Below, piece after piece: positions 50,135 to 58,254 of a DNA stretch of 64,000 nt. The position numbers and the translations under genes were made by a program. Source of the stretch: an uncultured Oscillospiraceae bacterium (GTDB lineage: Bacteria > Bacillota > Clostridia > Oscillospirales > Ruminococcaceae); the NCBI GenBank assembly GCA_934539585.1, contig CAKTCT010000013.1, positions 1 through 64,000 on the forward strand, in the 5' to 3' direction. The notes under the pieces are model-generated. The model was not told the origin of the DNA. It worked only from the letters and a program-made list of their open reading frames with translations, and searched no databases. Positions within the stretch are counted from its first letter, which is position 1; the number at the start of each line of letters is the position of its first letter.

Positions 50135-51190
50135 TTACTGAAAAATCCACATAAACAGCCTGGCCATCAGATAGCCGATGATCCCGCACCCCGGAAAGGT
50201 CAGCACCCAGGTCAGGACCATCTCCTTCACCGTCCCCCAGTTCACCGAGGACAGCCGCTTGGAGGCCCCCACGCCCATGATGGCGGTGGTTTTGGTGTGA
50301 GTGGTGCTCACCGGCACCCCGGTCAGGGAGGAGAACAGCATGCACCCTGCGGCGGCCAGGTCCGCGGAGAAGCCCTGGTAGGTCTCCAGCTTCACCATGT
50401 CCATGCCCACGGCCTTGATGATCCGATACCCCCCGATGGAGGTCCCCAGGGCCATCACTGCGGAGCACAGCACCATGAGCCACACCGGAATCTGGAAGTC
50501 CGACGCGCTGCCGTTTCCGCTGGCCAGAGCGATCCCCAGCAGGAACACCCCCATGAACTTCTGGCCGTCCTGGGCCCCGTGCATAAAGGCCGTGGCCGCC
50601 CCGCCTGCAATCTGCGCCCCCCGGAAAAACCGGGAGGTCCGCCGCCGGTCCATTCTCCGGCAGATGAGCTCCACCAGCTTCGTCGCCAGATAGCCGCTGC
50701 CGAAGCCCAGCACCGTGGACAGCGCCAGCCCGTAAAGGACCTTGACCCACTCCCCGCCGTTGACGCCGGAGATCCCCCCCTGAAGGGCGATGGCCGCCCC
50801 GGAGAGCCCGGCTATCAGGGCGTGGCTCTCGCTGGTGGGGATGCCGAAGGCCCAGGCCGCCGTGGCCCAGGCCACAATGGCGAACAGCGCCGCGCATAAG
50901 GCCACCAGCGCCTGGTGGCTATCCCCCCCGAAGTCCACCATGTTGTAGATGGTCATGGCCACCGTGCTGTTGACCACCGTCATCAGCAGCACCCCGAAGA
51001 AGTTGAACACTGCGGCCATGAGAATGGCCCTTTTCGGCCCGATGGCCCGGGTGGAGACGCAGGTGGCGATGGCGTTGGGTGCGTCGGTCCAGCCGTTGAC
51101 CAGGATCACGCCCAGGGTGAGGACGACGGTAACGGCTAGCGCCGGGTTGTGCGCCAGCTGGCTCAAGAATTCGGAAAATCCGATGGTCAT
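50135..51190 (-). CDS. pit: low-affinity inorganic phosphate transporter (Pit family)
   Basis: The 351-aa protein has about ten hydrophobic segments in two inverted Pit repeats, each with the family signature: VNGWTDAPNAIATCVSTRAI near the N-terminus and AFMHGAQDGQKFMGVF in the second half. Pit carriers import metal-phosphate with protons. GGGAGGAACTT precedes the ATG at 51190, which is preferred over an upstream ATG at 51208. Its operon partner is the DUF47 protein. Confidence 0.92.
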   Translation of the reverse strand: MTIGFSEFLSQLAHNPALAVTVVLTLGVILVNGWTDAPNAIATCVSTRAIGPKRAILMAAVFNFFGVLLMTVVNSTVAMTIYNMVDFGGDSHQALVALCAALFAIVAWATAAWAFGIPTSESHALIAGLSGAAIALQGGISGVNGGEWVKVLYGLALSTVLGFGSGYLATKLVELICRRMDRRRTSRFFRGAQIAGGAATAFMHGAQDGQKFMGVFLLGIALASGNGSASDFQIPVWLMVLCSAVMALGTSIGGYRIIKAVGMDMVKLETYQGFSADLAAAGCMLFSSLTGVPVSTTHTKTTAIMGVGASKRLSSVNWGTVKEMVLTWVLTFPGCGIIGYLMARLFMWIFQ

Positions 51191-52234
51191 AAGTTCCTCC
51201 CGTCCCAAATCGGAGCGTTTTTGCCCCTTTCGCAGACATATTTACCCTTTTATGTTACCATATTTCGGGAAATTTCGCAAGAATGACACAATTATTTTAC
51301 CCAAACTTTACACAAGCACCTTGTATTCCGGTAAAATTCCTGTATAATAGAAATATCCTGTGCCGATTCCCGGCAAAAATTCCTCAAACGATACCCTCCG
51401 GCGCCCTCACCGGCTTGAATCCCCCGCGCCATCCCCTGGAAGCGCCGTCCCCGACCCCGTCGGCTTCCCGCCCACGAAACTTTTTCCCAATCAGCAGCCA
51501 CCAGCACCCAGGGCGGCCCATCCCCCAAAGCTCTCATGCCGCACCGACAGCCCCGGTCATCCAACCCCACCCGAAACCGCTGGCCCGCTGCCGTCCTTTT
51601 TCAGAGATACCGCCCCTTGGCACTTCCTGTTAACCAGGCGCTTTCCTCCACGAACAAAAAGCCCCTTGAAAGCCTGCTGCCAACGCTCACTTCGCTTAAA
51701 GCAGCCCCTTTTATGAGCCCATCGGCGACCCGGCGCTATCCGGCCCCATCCATAGCCGCACGAACCAGCCGGTCCGAATCAGCCTTGTAATTCATCGGTA
51801 CTGCCGCCTGTCCCGCGGCATATAAACAAGCGGTCCGCCCCAGCCAACTCTCCTCCTCATCGAATCCGCCGCCTGCAGCCGATAATGACCCGGGCAGCAT
51901 CGACCGCAAAATGCAGCGAGCACCTTCACCGGCCACTCCGACGCATCCTAATCGAGACCAATCACTGGCCCGAATCTTCTTACAACACTCGTTTCCATCA
52001 CTTTCCGGAAGCGCCGCCCCCTTTGCTTTCCCCACAAACCTACACGTTCCCTTTGCTTTCCCCACAAACCATGCAATGGACGGCTTTCTGCTCAAAAAGT
52101 TTCCCCACATCGAAACCCGCCGCCCGCAACCGCCAGCGGCAGCGCAACCCATCCCGAACCCGGAGCGAAACCCTTTCTCACCGGCAGACCCGACACGATC
52201 CAAATCCATTGAAAACGGAGGCCGCTGCATCCCC
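51191..52234. other. gene-free C-rich leader upstream of the DUF368 gene
   Basis: No convincing gene is present in this 1-kb stretch. A plus-strand promoter, TTGTAT (51321-51326) and TATAAT (51343-51348) with a 16-nt spacer, would give DUF368 a leader of about 880 nt. The leader is strongly C-rich and G-poor and contains a direct repeat, CCCTTTGCTTTCCCCACAAA at 52019 and 52050. A minus-strand open frame of 199 codons (51736-52335) crosses it but has arbitrary, Gly/Arg-rich text and no family features. Such C-over-G stretches are what Rho prefers. Confidence 0.5.
51321..51348 (+). promoter_or_regulatory. putative promoter of the DUF368 transcript
   Basis: TTGTAT and consensus TATAAT with a 16-nt spacer. 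It lies 886 bases before the DUF368 start codon. Confidence 0.5.
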
Positions 52235-53041
52235 ATGAAAAAGTACCTGCTCAACATCTTCAAGGGCCTGCTGGTCGGCGCGTCCATGCTGATTCCCGGA
52301 GTCAGCGGCGGGACCATGGCCATCATCCTCAACACCTACGACGACCTTCTGGCGGCAGTGAGCCACTTCTTCCAAAGCCCCAAAAAGCATTTCCTCATGC
52401 TGGCCACCTTCAGCTGCGGCGGCCTCCTGGGGATTTTCCTCTTTTCCAAGCCCATCCTGACCCTGACGGAGCGCTTCCGTTTCCCCATGCTCTTTCTGTT
52501 TCTGGGGGCCATTCTGGGCGGCATCCCGGCCCTGTGGAAGAAAGCGGAAATCCGTTCCTTCCGCCCCTATCAAATCCTCTGGCCGATTCTCGGCATCCTC
52601 TTTGTCACCGGCCTGTCCCTGATTCCGGACACCCTGTTTACCAACTCCGGCGGCGGCTTTGTTTATCTTCTGCTGCTGGTCCTGGCCGGCGTCCTGGCGG
52701 CGGTGGCCCTGATTCTGCCCGGCATCAGCCTTTCCTATATGCTCCTGGTCCTGGGCCTTTATGAGCCCACCATGACCGCCATCCACCAGCTGGACTTTCC
52801 TTTCCTGTTGCCCATGGGTCTGGGCCTGGCCGCCGGGACCCTACTCATGGTCAAGGCCCTGGAAAAGGCCATGGTCTCCTACCCCAAAGTGACCTACCCG
52901 GTGATCATCGGGTTCCTCCTGGGCTCCCTCCCCGCTGTCTTCCCCGGAATCCCCACCGGCATCGACTGGCTCATCTGCCCCCTGACCCTGGCAATCGGCT
53001 TCTCCGCCGTCTGGTTCCTTTCCCGCATCACCTCGGATTGA
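52235..53041 (+). CDS. DUF368 polyprenyl-phosphate translocase (PopT family)
   Basis: The 268-aa protein starts MKKYLLNIFKGLLVGASMLIPGVSGGTMAIILNTYDDLL, with the DUF368 signature IPGVSGGTMA repeated in the second half as LILPGISLSYMLL. About eight hydrophobic segments. DUF368 proteins have been shown to return undecaprenyl phosphate across the membrane for reuse in wall synthesis (PopT). The ATG at 52235 has GGAGG 13 nt upstream, a long spacing. Partial copies of its 3' end lie downstream in the repeat array. Confidence 0.88.
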   Translation: MKKYLLNIFKGLLVGASMLIPGVSGGTMAIILNTYDDLLAAVSHFFQSPKKHFLMLATFSCGGLLGIFLFSKPILTLTERFRFPMLFLFLGAILGGIPALWKKAEIRSFRPYQILWPILGILFVTGLSLIPDTLFTNSGGGFVYLLLLVLAGVLAAVALILPGISLSYMLLVLGLYEPTMTAIHQLDFPFLLPMGLGLAAGTLLMVKALEKAMVSYPKVTYPVIIGFLLGSLPAVFPGIPTGIDWLICPLTLAIGFSAVWFLSRITSD

Positions 53042-53061
53042 CCCTCTGCCTCAACAACACC

Positions 53062-53106
53062 AAACCCGCACCTGCGTTTCCCCAAAAAGGAATCGGGGGC
53101 GGGTTT
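53062..53106 (+). terminator. terminator of the DUF368 gene (array module 1)
   Basis: AAACCCGC (53062-53069) pairs with GCGGGTTT (53099-53106) around an inner TTCCCC/GGAA element, 21 bases past the stop codon. Confidence 0.65.
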
Positions 53107-53533
53107 GTTCCGTTATTTTATATTCACTCCAAAAACATCCTCCCCCAGACCCGACCACGGTCCACTATCAAGGTCACCCCAAAAGTCTGACCTTTTGCCC
53201 CCAGCAATACCCAAGCGGCACCCGTGTTCCCCCAAAAAGGAACCTGTGCGGGTTTATTTCGCCTTTTTTGTAACCGTTCCAAAGTCTCTCATAGTCGGCC
53301 TGTATGCTCCCAACCCGGCCTTTTGACACCTAACAATACTCAAATCACACCTTGCGTTTCCCCAAAAGGAACCGGGGGCGGTTTTCTTACCTCTTGGCAG
53401 CTGTCTCAAAACCTTCTCCGACCTGACCCCAAAACCTGACTGATAGTCAATCCTCTTTATAGCCGCCCTACCCAAACTTATCCCAGATATGCCTGCCGTC
53501 CCCTCAATCAGGGCCGCGAAAACGATGTCGTCC

Positions 53534-53693
53534 CCAAAGTGACCTACCCGGTGATCATCGGCTTCCTCCTGGGCTCCCTTCCCGCTGTCTTCCCCGGAAT
53601 CCCCACGGGTATCGACTGGCTGATCTGCCCCCCTGACCCTGGCAATCGGCTTCTCCGCCGTCTGGTTCCTTTCCCGCATCACCTCGGATTGAC
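53534..53693 (+). pseudogene. near-intact copy of the 3' end of the DUF368 gene
   Basis: These 160 bases repeat 52885-53043 almost exactly, from the codons for PKVTYPVIIG to the stop codon. Five substitutions are all at third codon positions and silent (for example GGG/GGC, ACC/ACG, CTC/CTG); one extra C after TGCCCC shifts the frame. Upstream similarity fades within about 40 bases. It has no start codon and is not a gene. Confidence 0.9.
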
Positions 53694-54376
53694 CCTTCAA
53701 TCCCCCAAACCATACCAGAACCGCACCCAATGTTCCCCGAAAAGGAACCACGGTGCGGTTTTTGCTCTTTACAACCGTTCCAGAACCTCCTCACTGACCC
53801 GGCCATGGTTCCCACCTATTGGTGTCGAAAATTCCAGGCCGCCCTTCTGACACCCAAATCAAACCTGTACCCTACGTTCCCCCGAAAAAGAAGCCGCACA
53901 TGCGCGTCTATCTTACCACTTTATGGCCGTTTCAAAATTCTCCATAATCAGCCAGACGTCTCCCGGACCCCGCCGCAATCCTCCCACCGGTGTCGAATCT
54001 TCCCGAATCGTCCCTCTGATCCCCCTAATAACACCCAAACCGCACCTCACGTCCCCAAAAGGAATCCTGGTGCGGTTTTCCTGCCTTTTATAACTACCCC
54101 GGAATGCCTTTATGACCGCTGCCCCCCTGACCTGACCGCCGAAACCTTGCTCATGGTCAGTACTTAAAAACGCATGCCGCCCTCTCATCTTTGCAGCCGC
54201 CCGAAATCACCTCATGGCCAACTGGACTTGCCCCAAAAACTTGTCCTTGGTCAAGGTGTTCGAAAAACATAGCCGCTCCAAAATCTCCATGACCGTCAGA
54301 CCTCCCCGACCCACCATGGAAATCCTCCCGATATCGGGAACCCCAAACTGCCCCTCCGATACCCCTTACAATACCC

Positions 54377-54424
54377 AAACCGCACCCTGCGCTCCCCTAA
54401 AAAAGGGGCCCGCGGGTGCGGTTT
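54377..54424. terminator. terminator of the peptidase E gene (last array module)
   Basis: A perfect 11-bp outer stem AAACCGCACCC/GGGTGCGGTTT (54377-54387 and 54414-54424) encloses a CCCC/GGGG inner stem. It lies 8 bases from the peptidase E stop codon and can serve both directions. Confidence 0.75.
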
Positions 54425-54431
54425 TTGCTCC

Positions 54432-55130
54432 TCACAGCCGCTCCAGAATCTCCGGGTGAGCGGTCAGGTCGATTTTCCGGAAGTGGTCCCTGGCATCGAA
54501 AAGCCAGCACCTGGCCTCGGGCCGGGCCGGGGAGATCAGCAGGTACCACCTGCCGTCGGCGCAGCAGATGGCCGCGTCGTCCTCGCAGGCGATGCCTGAG
54601 ATGCTGCGGCTGGCCACGTCCAGGCTGAACTGCTGCCAGAACTCGTGCTCAAAATGGACGCCGTTGCAGTAGGGCAGAATCCCCGTCCCCTCCACGAATT
54701 TCACCGAATTCCGGGGGCCGCAGTCGTCGTAGCCCTCCTGGAACCAGCACATGGACCCCGAGGAGGTCCCGAACAGGATTTTCCCCTGGTCATAGGCCTC
54801 CCGGAGGTACCGGTCGGCGTGGGTCTCCCGCCACATGTCCATGCAGTACTCCAGGTTCCCGCCGGGGACGTGGATCAGGTCCGCCCAGCGGATTTTCCGG
54901 GCGATTTCCTCCTCCGATGGCCGGTTCCAGGGGGACAGGAACAGCTGGTCCGCCCGGCAGCCGTATTTGATGAAGGTCCCCATCCGGCCGGTCCGGGGCT
55001 CGTCGATGCCCGGGGTGGGAATTTGCAGGAAATTGGGCCGCTCCTTTCCGCAGATTTTCAGAATGTGCTCGGCCAGGAAGAACTCCTCTTTGTCCTCAAA
55101 GCCGCCGCCAATGGCAATAATCGTTCCCAT
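54432..55130 (-). CDS. peptidase E-like (S51 family) protein
   Basis: The 232-aa protein starts MGTIIAIGGGF and has the S51 pattern: IHVPGGNLEYCMDMW, then the nucleophile elbow GTSSGSMCWFQEG (Ser within SSGS), and HFEHEFWQQF with a conserved His region. Family members are Asp-dipeptidases or cyanophycinases, which cut aspartyl bonds. It lies 100 bases downstream of the paralogue-pair genes, with a weak hairpin (55165-55183) in between, so it may be partly co-transcribed with them. AAAGGAGAAACTT precedes its ATG. Confidence 0.82.
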   Translation of the reverse strand: MGTIIAIGGGFEDKEEFFLAEHILKICGKERPNFLQIPTPGIDEPRTGRMGTFIKYGCRADQLFLSPWNRPSEEEIARKIRWADLIHVPGGNLEYCMDMWRETHADRYLREAYDQGKILFGTSSGSMCWFQEGYDDCGPRNSVKFVEGTGILPYCNGVHFEHEFWQQFSLDVASRSISGIACEDDAAICCADGRWYLLISPARPEARCWLFDARDHFRKIDLTAHPEILERL

Positions 55131-55230
55131 AAGTTTCTCCTTTTGTGGTTATTTTTTTGGAAAAGACCGGAGCCGAACCGGTCAGCCGCCGGCGCCGGTT
55201 TTTAGGGCTCCGGCGTATCGGAAATGCCCC

Positions 55231-56481
55231 TCATTCTCCCCGCCGGTCGCTGAGCCAGATGTCCCGGATGGTTTCCACGTCCCCCACCTGGTGGGCCAGG
55301 TACTGGGAAAGAAAGATTTCGGAAAAATCCTCCCGGCTGCGCAAGGTGGCCTGCCGGTGGCCGGGCATCTGACAGTAGCCGTGGCCGCCGATGTGCCTGA
55401 TCCAGTGCCAGGCGTGACGGAGCCATTTCCGGCGGTACCAGTCCGGCTGGTTGGCGAACCAGCTGATCTCGTCAAAGCCCCACCAGCCGCTTTTGAACCA
55501 TTCGGTCTGCTTGGGACGATAGGGGGTATCCAGCCACTCCTTGTCATAGCTGCCCACGTTGTCCAGCTCCACCAGGTAGGGCAGCGACGAGGTCCGCCAG
55601 CCGCTGGGAGTCAATCCCCCGACGCTTTCCAGGTAAACGGAATCGAAGTGCCCCACGCAAAGCTCGATCTCCTGGGGCGCGTCGTCATAAGGCGGGTGCC
55701 TGACCGCTCCCACCGGCGGCATCCCCCGGGTGGGGGTCATGTGGAAATCGCAGATGAGCCGGTCCGTGCCGGCCACCCGGTCGTCGTACATGTGGGCGTT
55801 GACCAGGACCCAGCCCCGGCGGGCGTGGTCCCGGGCGTACTCCCGGATCATCCGGATGAGCCGGTCAAACAGGACGAACCCCACATCAGACTTGCCCATG
55901 AGCATGATCTGCCCGAAGTGGATGGACTCAAAGCCCAGGTCGATATACAGGCAGGCCCGGTAATAAATCCACAGCTGGGTCTCCAGCCGGGTCAGGTCCG
56001 GGACGCTGCCCCGGCCGTCCCACTGGTTGACAAAGCGGCCGTCGGGGAAAAGCATAGCTTCATAGGAAAAGCAGCGGTCCTCCACCGGCAGCCCGAAGGC
56101 CCGGAAGGTCTCCGGCGGGACGGAAATCTCCCCCACCTCGGGGTAGACGCACTCGAAGATACAGTTTTCAAAGAGAAGGTCCGGGTCGTACTCGTGGGCC
56201 CGGCGGAGGTACTCCCGGATGCGGGGATATTTTTCGTACTCAAAGCCGCCCATCCACCAGGGGGTGTCCGCCCGGCTGACCATCTTGGCCCCGGTGGCAT
56301 AGAGCATGGCCAGGTCCTCCTCGGCGTAGGCAAAATCGTTCTGGAAAACGTTGCAGTTCTGGGCCCGGGAAAGGTAGTTGCGAAGGACCTCCTCCCGGAT
56401 GCCGTTTTGGTCAAAGGAAAAGTCCAGTCCCTGATTGGCGGGGTGCTCCCGCCCGCTGGAATACCGGGGATACGCTGTCAT
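55231..56481 (-). CDS. uncharacterised 416-aa protein, larger member of a paralogous pair
   Basis: I do not recognise a named family. The protein begins MTAYPRYSSGREHPANQGLDFSFDQNGIREEVLRNYLSRAQ, with no signal peptide or membrane segment. It is rich in aromatic residues in the second half (WFKSGWWGFDEISWFANQPDWY; HAWHWIRHIGGHGYCQMPGH) and shows alternating strands and helices that could form a TIM barrel (GFESIHFGQI; RRGWVLVNAHM; SVYLESVGG). The first 200 residues align with the next upstream gene (HPAN-G-DF; ATGAKMVSRA; EDRCFSYEAM). The text recalls carbohydrate-active enzymes, but I see no definite catalytic pair. GGAGG lies before the ATG. Confidence 0.65.
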   Translation of the reverse strand: MTAYPRYSSGREHPANQGLDFSFDQNGIREEVLRNYLSRAQNCNVFQNDFAYAEEDLAMLYATGAKMVSRADTPWWMGGFEYEKYPRIREYLRRAHEYDPDLLFENCIFECVYPEVGEISVPPETFRAFGLPVEDRCFSYEAMLFPDGRFVNQWDGRGSVPDLTRLETQLWIYYRACLYIDLGFESIHFGQIMLMGKSDVGFVLFDRLIRMIREYARDHARRGWVLVNAHMYDDRVAGTDRLICDFHMTPTRGMPPVGAVRHPPYDDAPQEIELCVGHFDSVYLESVGGLTPSGWRTSSLPYLVELDNVGSYDKEWLDTPYRPKQTEWFKSGWWGFDEISWFANQPDWYRRKWLRHAWHWIRHIGGHGYCQMPGHRQATLRSREDFSEIFLSQYLAHQVGDVETIRDIWLSDRRGE

Positions 56482-56493
56482 ACCGCTTCCTCC

Positions 56494-57153
56494 TTACCCT
56501 TCCCGCTGCTTTTCGGCAATCCAGCGGCAGGTGATCCGCTCCTCGCCCTCCTGGGCGAAGTCCGCCGCCGGGATGCCGCCGTGAAAGACCAGCAGCGCCT
56601 TGTCCCGGAACCAGTCCGCCGTTTCCTCCGGGATGCGGCGGTCAAAGGTCAGGCTTTCAAAGCCCGCTTCCAGGAATTGCAGGCCCCGACAGCAGTACCA
56701 GAGCTTCCGCTCGGTCTCCTCCCCCATCCGCCGGTAGTCGAAGCAGCGGTCCTCCGACGGCATCCCCAGGGATGCAAAGGCCGCCGCCGGAATGGGGATG
56801 TACTCCACCGTGGGGCGGATTTCCCAGGAAATAAAGGCGTCGAAGATCAGCTCCGGGTCCTCCCCCTTGGCCAGGCCGATGTAAAAGCGCATCAGCTCCT
56901 GGCGGGGCGCTTCCCAGTCGCCCATGTCCGTGGGAGCCGCCGCGGAGCAGATCAGCTTGGCCCCCATCCGGAAAATGGCGTGGAGGCCCTCCATGGCCCC
57001 CTTCATATCGTCCTGGAACAGGGACATCCGCACTGCCCGGGCCCGATAAAGTTCCAGCAGCGCCGGGGTGACGGCTCCCTCCCGGGTGAAATCATGACCC
57101 ACGTTGGCCGGGTGCAATTTGGGAGCTAGCAGCTCCGGAAACAGTCGGTTCAT
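56494..57153 (-). CDS. uncharacterised 219-aa protein, shorter paralogue
   Basis: This protein (MNRLFPELLAPKLHPANVGHDFTREGAVTPALLELYRARAVRMSLFQDD...) is a shorter version of the N-terminal half of the 416-aa neighbour: shared HPANxGxDF, a Met/Leu-rich helix followed by MGAKLICSAAAPTDMG, DPELIFDAFISWEIRPTVEYIPIP, and MPSEDRCFDYRRM. It ends after a segment like RIPEETADWFRDKALLVFHGG. The start is 13 bases after the metallophosphoesterase stop and its stop is 12 bases before the next ATG, so the three genes are one tight operon. Function unknown. Confidence 0.65.
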   Translation of the reverse strand: MNRLFPELLAPKLHPANVGHDFTREGAVTPALLELYRARAVRMSLFQDDMKGAMEGLHAIFRMGAKLICSAAAPTDMGDWEAPRQELMRFYIGLAKGEDPELIFDAFISWEIRPTVEYIPIPAAAFASLGMPSEDRCFDYRRMGEETERKLWYCCRGLQFLEAGFESLTFDRRIPEETADWFRDKALLVFHGGIPAADFAQEGEERITCRWIAEKQREG

Positions 57154-57166
57154 TGGAATCCTCCCT

Positions 57167-58057
57167 TCATTTCCGGGAGAGCTTGGGCTTCCGGAAGCGC
57201 TTTTGCTCGTAAATTTCCCCGGTTTCCAGGTAAATAGAGGTGCGGAAGGCGGGGCCTTTTCCGATGTCGATGATTCGGGCGCCCTTAGGGTAGCCCTCCA
57301 GGCCGTAGCACTGGTAGCCGGTGCCCCGGCCGTAGCAGAGCCGGATGCCCTTCAGGGTCCCTTCAAAGTCGTTGATGTGGTCGTGGCCCACGAAGACGCC
57401 CCGCATGGCCCCGCCCCGGACCATGGCCGAAAACAGGCCGTCGTTGCAGGCGGTGGCGCAGACCCGCTCCTGGTTGAAGCCGGTGCAAGGCTCGTAGTCC
57501 CAGACCTCGGTGTACTCCGGCAGGGGGATATGGAAGAAGGCCAGCTCGCTGTGGTCCGGCCCCAGGTCCGCCGAGGTCTGGGCGTACCAAAAGAGCTGGT
57601 TCAGGGCGAAATAGCCGTCGTGGGAGTCCAGGAGGAACAGGGCCCAGGCGGGGGCTTCCGGGGTCCCGCCTACCGTGATCACGTAGTTGCCGCTGCCGTC
57701 CACGGAATCCGGACCCAGCTCAAAAAGGCAGTTTTTCCGGCCCAGAAGCCACCCGGCAAAGGTCCGGCGGCCGTTTTCCCCCAGACGCTCCCCGTCGTGG
57801 TTGCCCAGAACCGGGGCCCAGGGGATTCCGGCGCTGCCCAGCTCCTCCGCCAGGCGGTCCAGAGCCTGTCGGTCGGCCTTGCCCCAGGCGATGTCCCCGG
57901 TGATGACCACCAGGTCCGGGGAGGTGTCCTTCAGGGCCTGGCGGATCAGGGCGAAGGTCTTTTCCCCCTCCGGGAGCCGTTCGTCGGCCTCCAGGTGGAT
58001 GTCCGTGATTTGCAGAATCCGGAAGTCCCGGTCTTCGGGCAGCGCAAAGTGGGTCAT
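57167..58057 (-). CDS. calcineurin-like metallophosphoesterase
   Basis: The dinuclear-metal motifs are present: DxH in QITDIHLEA, GDxxW/G in VITGDIAWGKAD, GNHD in PVLGNHDGERLG, then FFHIPLPEY and FVGHDHIND. The 296-aa protein resembles purple-acid-phosphatase-like cytoplasmic phosphodiesterases, with Gly-rich GRGTGYQCYGLEGYPKGARI near the end. It is the first gene of a cluster with the two unknown paralogues and peptidase E. The ATG at 58057 has GGAGAG before it; promoter at 58110-58138. Confidence 0.88.
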   Translation of the reverse strand: MTHFALPEDRDFRILQITDIHLEADERLPEGEKTFALIRQALKDTSPDLVVITGDIAWGKADRQALDRLAEELGSAGIPWAPVLGNHDGERLGENGRRTFAGWLLGRKNCLFELGPDSVDGSGNYVITVGGTPEAPAWALFLLDSHDGYFALNQLFWYAQTSADLGPDHSELAFFHIPLPEYTEVWDYEPCTGFNQERVCATACNDGLFSAMVRGGAMRGVFVGHDHINDFEGTLKGIRLCYGRGTGYQCYGLEGYPKGARIIDIGKGPAFRTSIYLETGEIYEQKRFRKPKLSRK

Positions 58058-58109
58058 GGTGCTCTCCGCCTTTCTGGAATTGTCAAAATAATCAACTGTA
58101 TTTATCCTC

Positions 58110-58138
58110 ATTATAGCGCGTCGAAAATGCGCCGTCAA
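58110..58138 (-). promoter_or_regulatory. promoter of the metallophosphoesterase operon
   Basis: TTGACG (58138-58133) and consensus TATAAT (58115-58110) with a 17-nt spacer on the minus strand. ATAATCAACTGTATT (58088-58102) lies right at the expected start of transcription and recurs with one change at 58233-58247. Confidence 0.75.
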
Positions 58139-58194
58139 CAGAGATTGGAAAGAAAGTAGAAAAGTACCACAAACGGCGATTTTGAGACAAAAAA

Positions 58195-58229
58195 GGAACG
58201 TTTTGATCCAGAAGGATTTCAAACGTTCC
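58195..58229 (-). terminator. terminator after the AlkZ-related gene
   Basis: GGAACGTTT (58195-58203) and AAACGTTCC (58221-58229) form a 9-bp stem, followed by TTTTTTG on the minus strand. Confidence 0.75.
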
Positions 58230-58254
58230 CATATAATCAAGTGTATTGACTGCG

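Larger units (their letters stand above)
53042..54431. repeat. degenerate array of terminator-plus-gene-end units between DUF368 and peptidase E
   Basis: No gene is intact here. A terminator-like module (AACCGCACC, then TTCCCCAAAAGGAA-like inner stem, then GGTGCGGTT) recurs at about 53062, 53218, 53342, 53719, 53860, 54037 and 54377. Between modules come decayed copies of the peptidase E 3' end, read here as CAGCCGCTCCAGAATCTCC at 54435 and as CAACCGTTCCAGAACCTCC (53772), TAACCGTTCCAAAGTCTC (53271), TGGCCGTTTCAAAATTCTCC (53924) and TAGCCGCTCCAAAATCTCC (54270). Spacing is 127-173 bases, or about 340-380 where DUF368 fragments are inserted. The array looks like repeated tandem duplication of the convergent gene ends followed by decay. 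Confidence 0.8.

Noticed and set aside
51736..52335. A 199-codon minus-strand frame in the C-rich leader, with FVGKAKG repeated twice
   Set aside because: No ribosome-binding site, arbitrary composition, and the repeat simply reflects a 20-base direct repeat in the DNA; it also runs into the DUF368 coding region.
53042..54431. CRISPR array
   Set aside because: Repeats are not exact, spacing varies from 127 to 378 bases, units are hairpins with gene-end fragments, and there are no cas genes.
54835..57129. A 764-codon plus-strand frame across peptidase E and the paralogue genes
   Set aside because: Shadow frame without a ribosome-binding site; it crosses three minus-strand genes with good starts and family motifs.
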